Origin: Clostridiales bacterium
GTDB taxonomy: Bacteria; Bacillota; Clostridia; Oscillospirales; Oscillospiraceae
NCBI GenBank assembly: GCA_004557655.1
Contig: SFGJ01000043.1
Location: 1-5,909, forward strand
Length of the DNA stretch: 5,909 nt
Direction: 5' to 3'
The notes beneath the pieces are model-generated. The model was not told the DNA's origin and made no database searches. It was given only the letters and a program-made list of their open reading frames with translations. Position numbers and translations under genes: made by a program. The first letter of the stretch is position 1; every line of letters starts with the position of its first letter. Positions 5,761 to 5,909 of this stretch are shown here, in pieces.

Positions 5761-5909
5761 CTATCAGAGGTATATTGCAATAACTCAGTGCCGTCTTCAG
5801 CTTGTCCTCCTCAACGGGCAGCAGTCCGAAATAGGTTGCCTTCAGCCGGAAAGACAAAAGCGCGAAATCCAGATCGGAAAACCAGATCAGCTTCCCTTGC
5901 GGGTTATGT
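5747..5909 (-). CDS. C-terminal end of a receiver-like (response-regulator type) protein; 5' end outside the window
   Basis: The frame enters from the right edge and gives 53 full codons before TAA (5749-5747). GKLIWFSDLDFALLSFRLKA, then TYFGLLPVEEDKLKTALSYC resembles the last beta strands and helix of receiver domains in LytTR-type regulators, where the usual pattern is F.S...YAL.(G/S)(Y/F)...A..YLLKPV....L..AL. Here the Lys normally before PV is Leu (GLLPV), so a classic phosphoryl-accepting site is doubtful. The phosphorylated Asp would lie outside the window. Only about 10 residues follow the domain (ending LIDENS), so no output domain is in this frame. The missing part may continue in the shifted frame downstream. 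It lies upstream of the C11 peptidase, perhaps in the same operon. The assignment rests on pattern memory only and is moderate. Confidence 0.5.
   Translation of the reverse strand, partial: HNPQGKLIWFSDLDFALLSFRLKATYFGLLPVEEDKLKTALSYCNIPLIDENS

Noticed and set aside
1..5909. CRISPR array, tRNA, rRNA or insertion sequence
   Set aside because: No regularly spaced repeats, no cloverleaf or rRNA sequence, and no transposase motif or terminal repeats were seen.

Overview
The window looks like part of a chromosome from a low-to-mid GC Gram-positive bacterium, most likely a gut-type Clostridia (Oscillospiraceae/Lachnospiraceae-like). The evidence is purine-rich ribosome binding sites, two surface proteins ending in QTGD-type sorting signals (SPQTG and AQTG) followed by a membrane helix and basic tail, a clostripain-family lipoprotein, and Cys-pair cassettes typical of clostridial surface proteins. 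Species cannot be named from the sequence.

Layout: two gene groups converge on a central gap. On the + strand, 2-739 is the C-terminal 245 residues of a cell-wall-anchored surface protein. It overlaps by 8 bases a membrane-anchored Ntn-type amide hydrolase of the choloylglycine hydrolase/C45 kind (732-1853). Then comes a 513-base gap (1854-2366) with no convincing gene. It holds an intrinsic terminator (2071-2100), an orphan promoter-like sequence, and a perfect 20-bp inverted repeat with a 4-base loop (2181-2224) that can end transcription from both sides.

On the - strand, reading from 5909 down, there are: the tail of a receiver-like protein (stop at 5747); an uncharacterised open stretch (5760-5551) that may be its frameshifted continuation or a small gene; an intact clostripain-family (C11) cysteine peptidase lipoprotein (5534-3603); and, 15 bases later, a secreted surface protein (3587-2367). 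The last gene is broken by three frame changes. Joining the three frames restores a signal peptide, a beta-helix-like region, an InlB-type repeat, a Cys-pair cassette and an AQTGD anchor.

The two groups resemble each other: each pairs a wall-anchored protein with a membrane-tethered cysteine-nucleophile hydrolase (an Ntn hydrolase on one side, a C11 peptidase on the other). This suggests cell-surface or extracellular processing, but no substrate can be read from the sequence. The most notable items are the three same-direction frame breaks in one gene beside intact neighbours, the receiver-like protein lacking the usual lysine, and the internal catalytic cysteine of the hydrolase, which implies self-cleavage or a non-N-terminal nucleophile.
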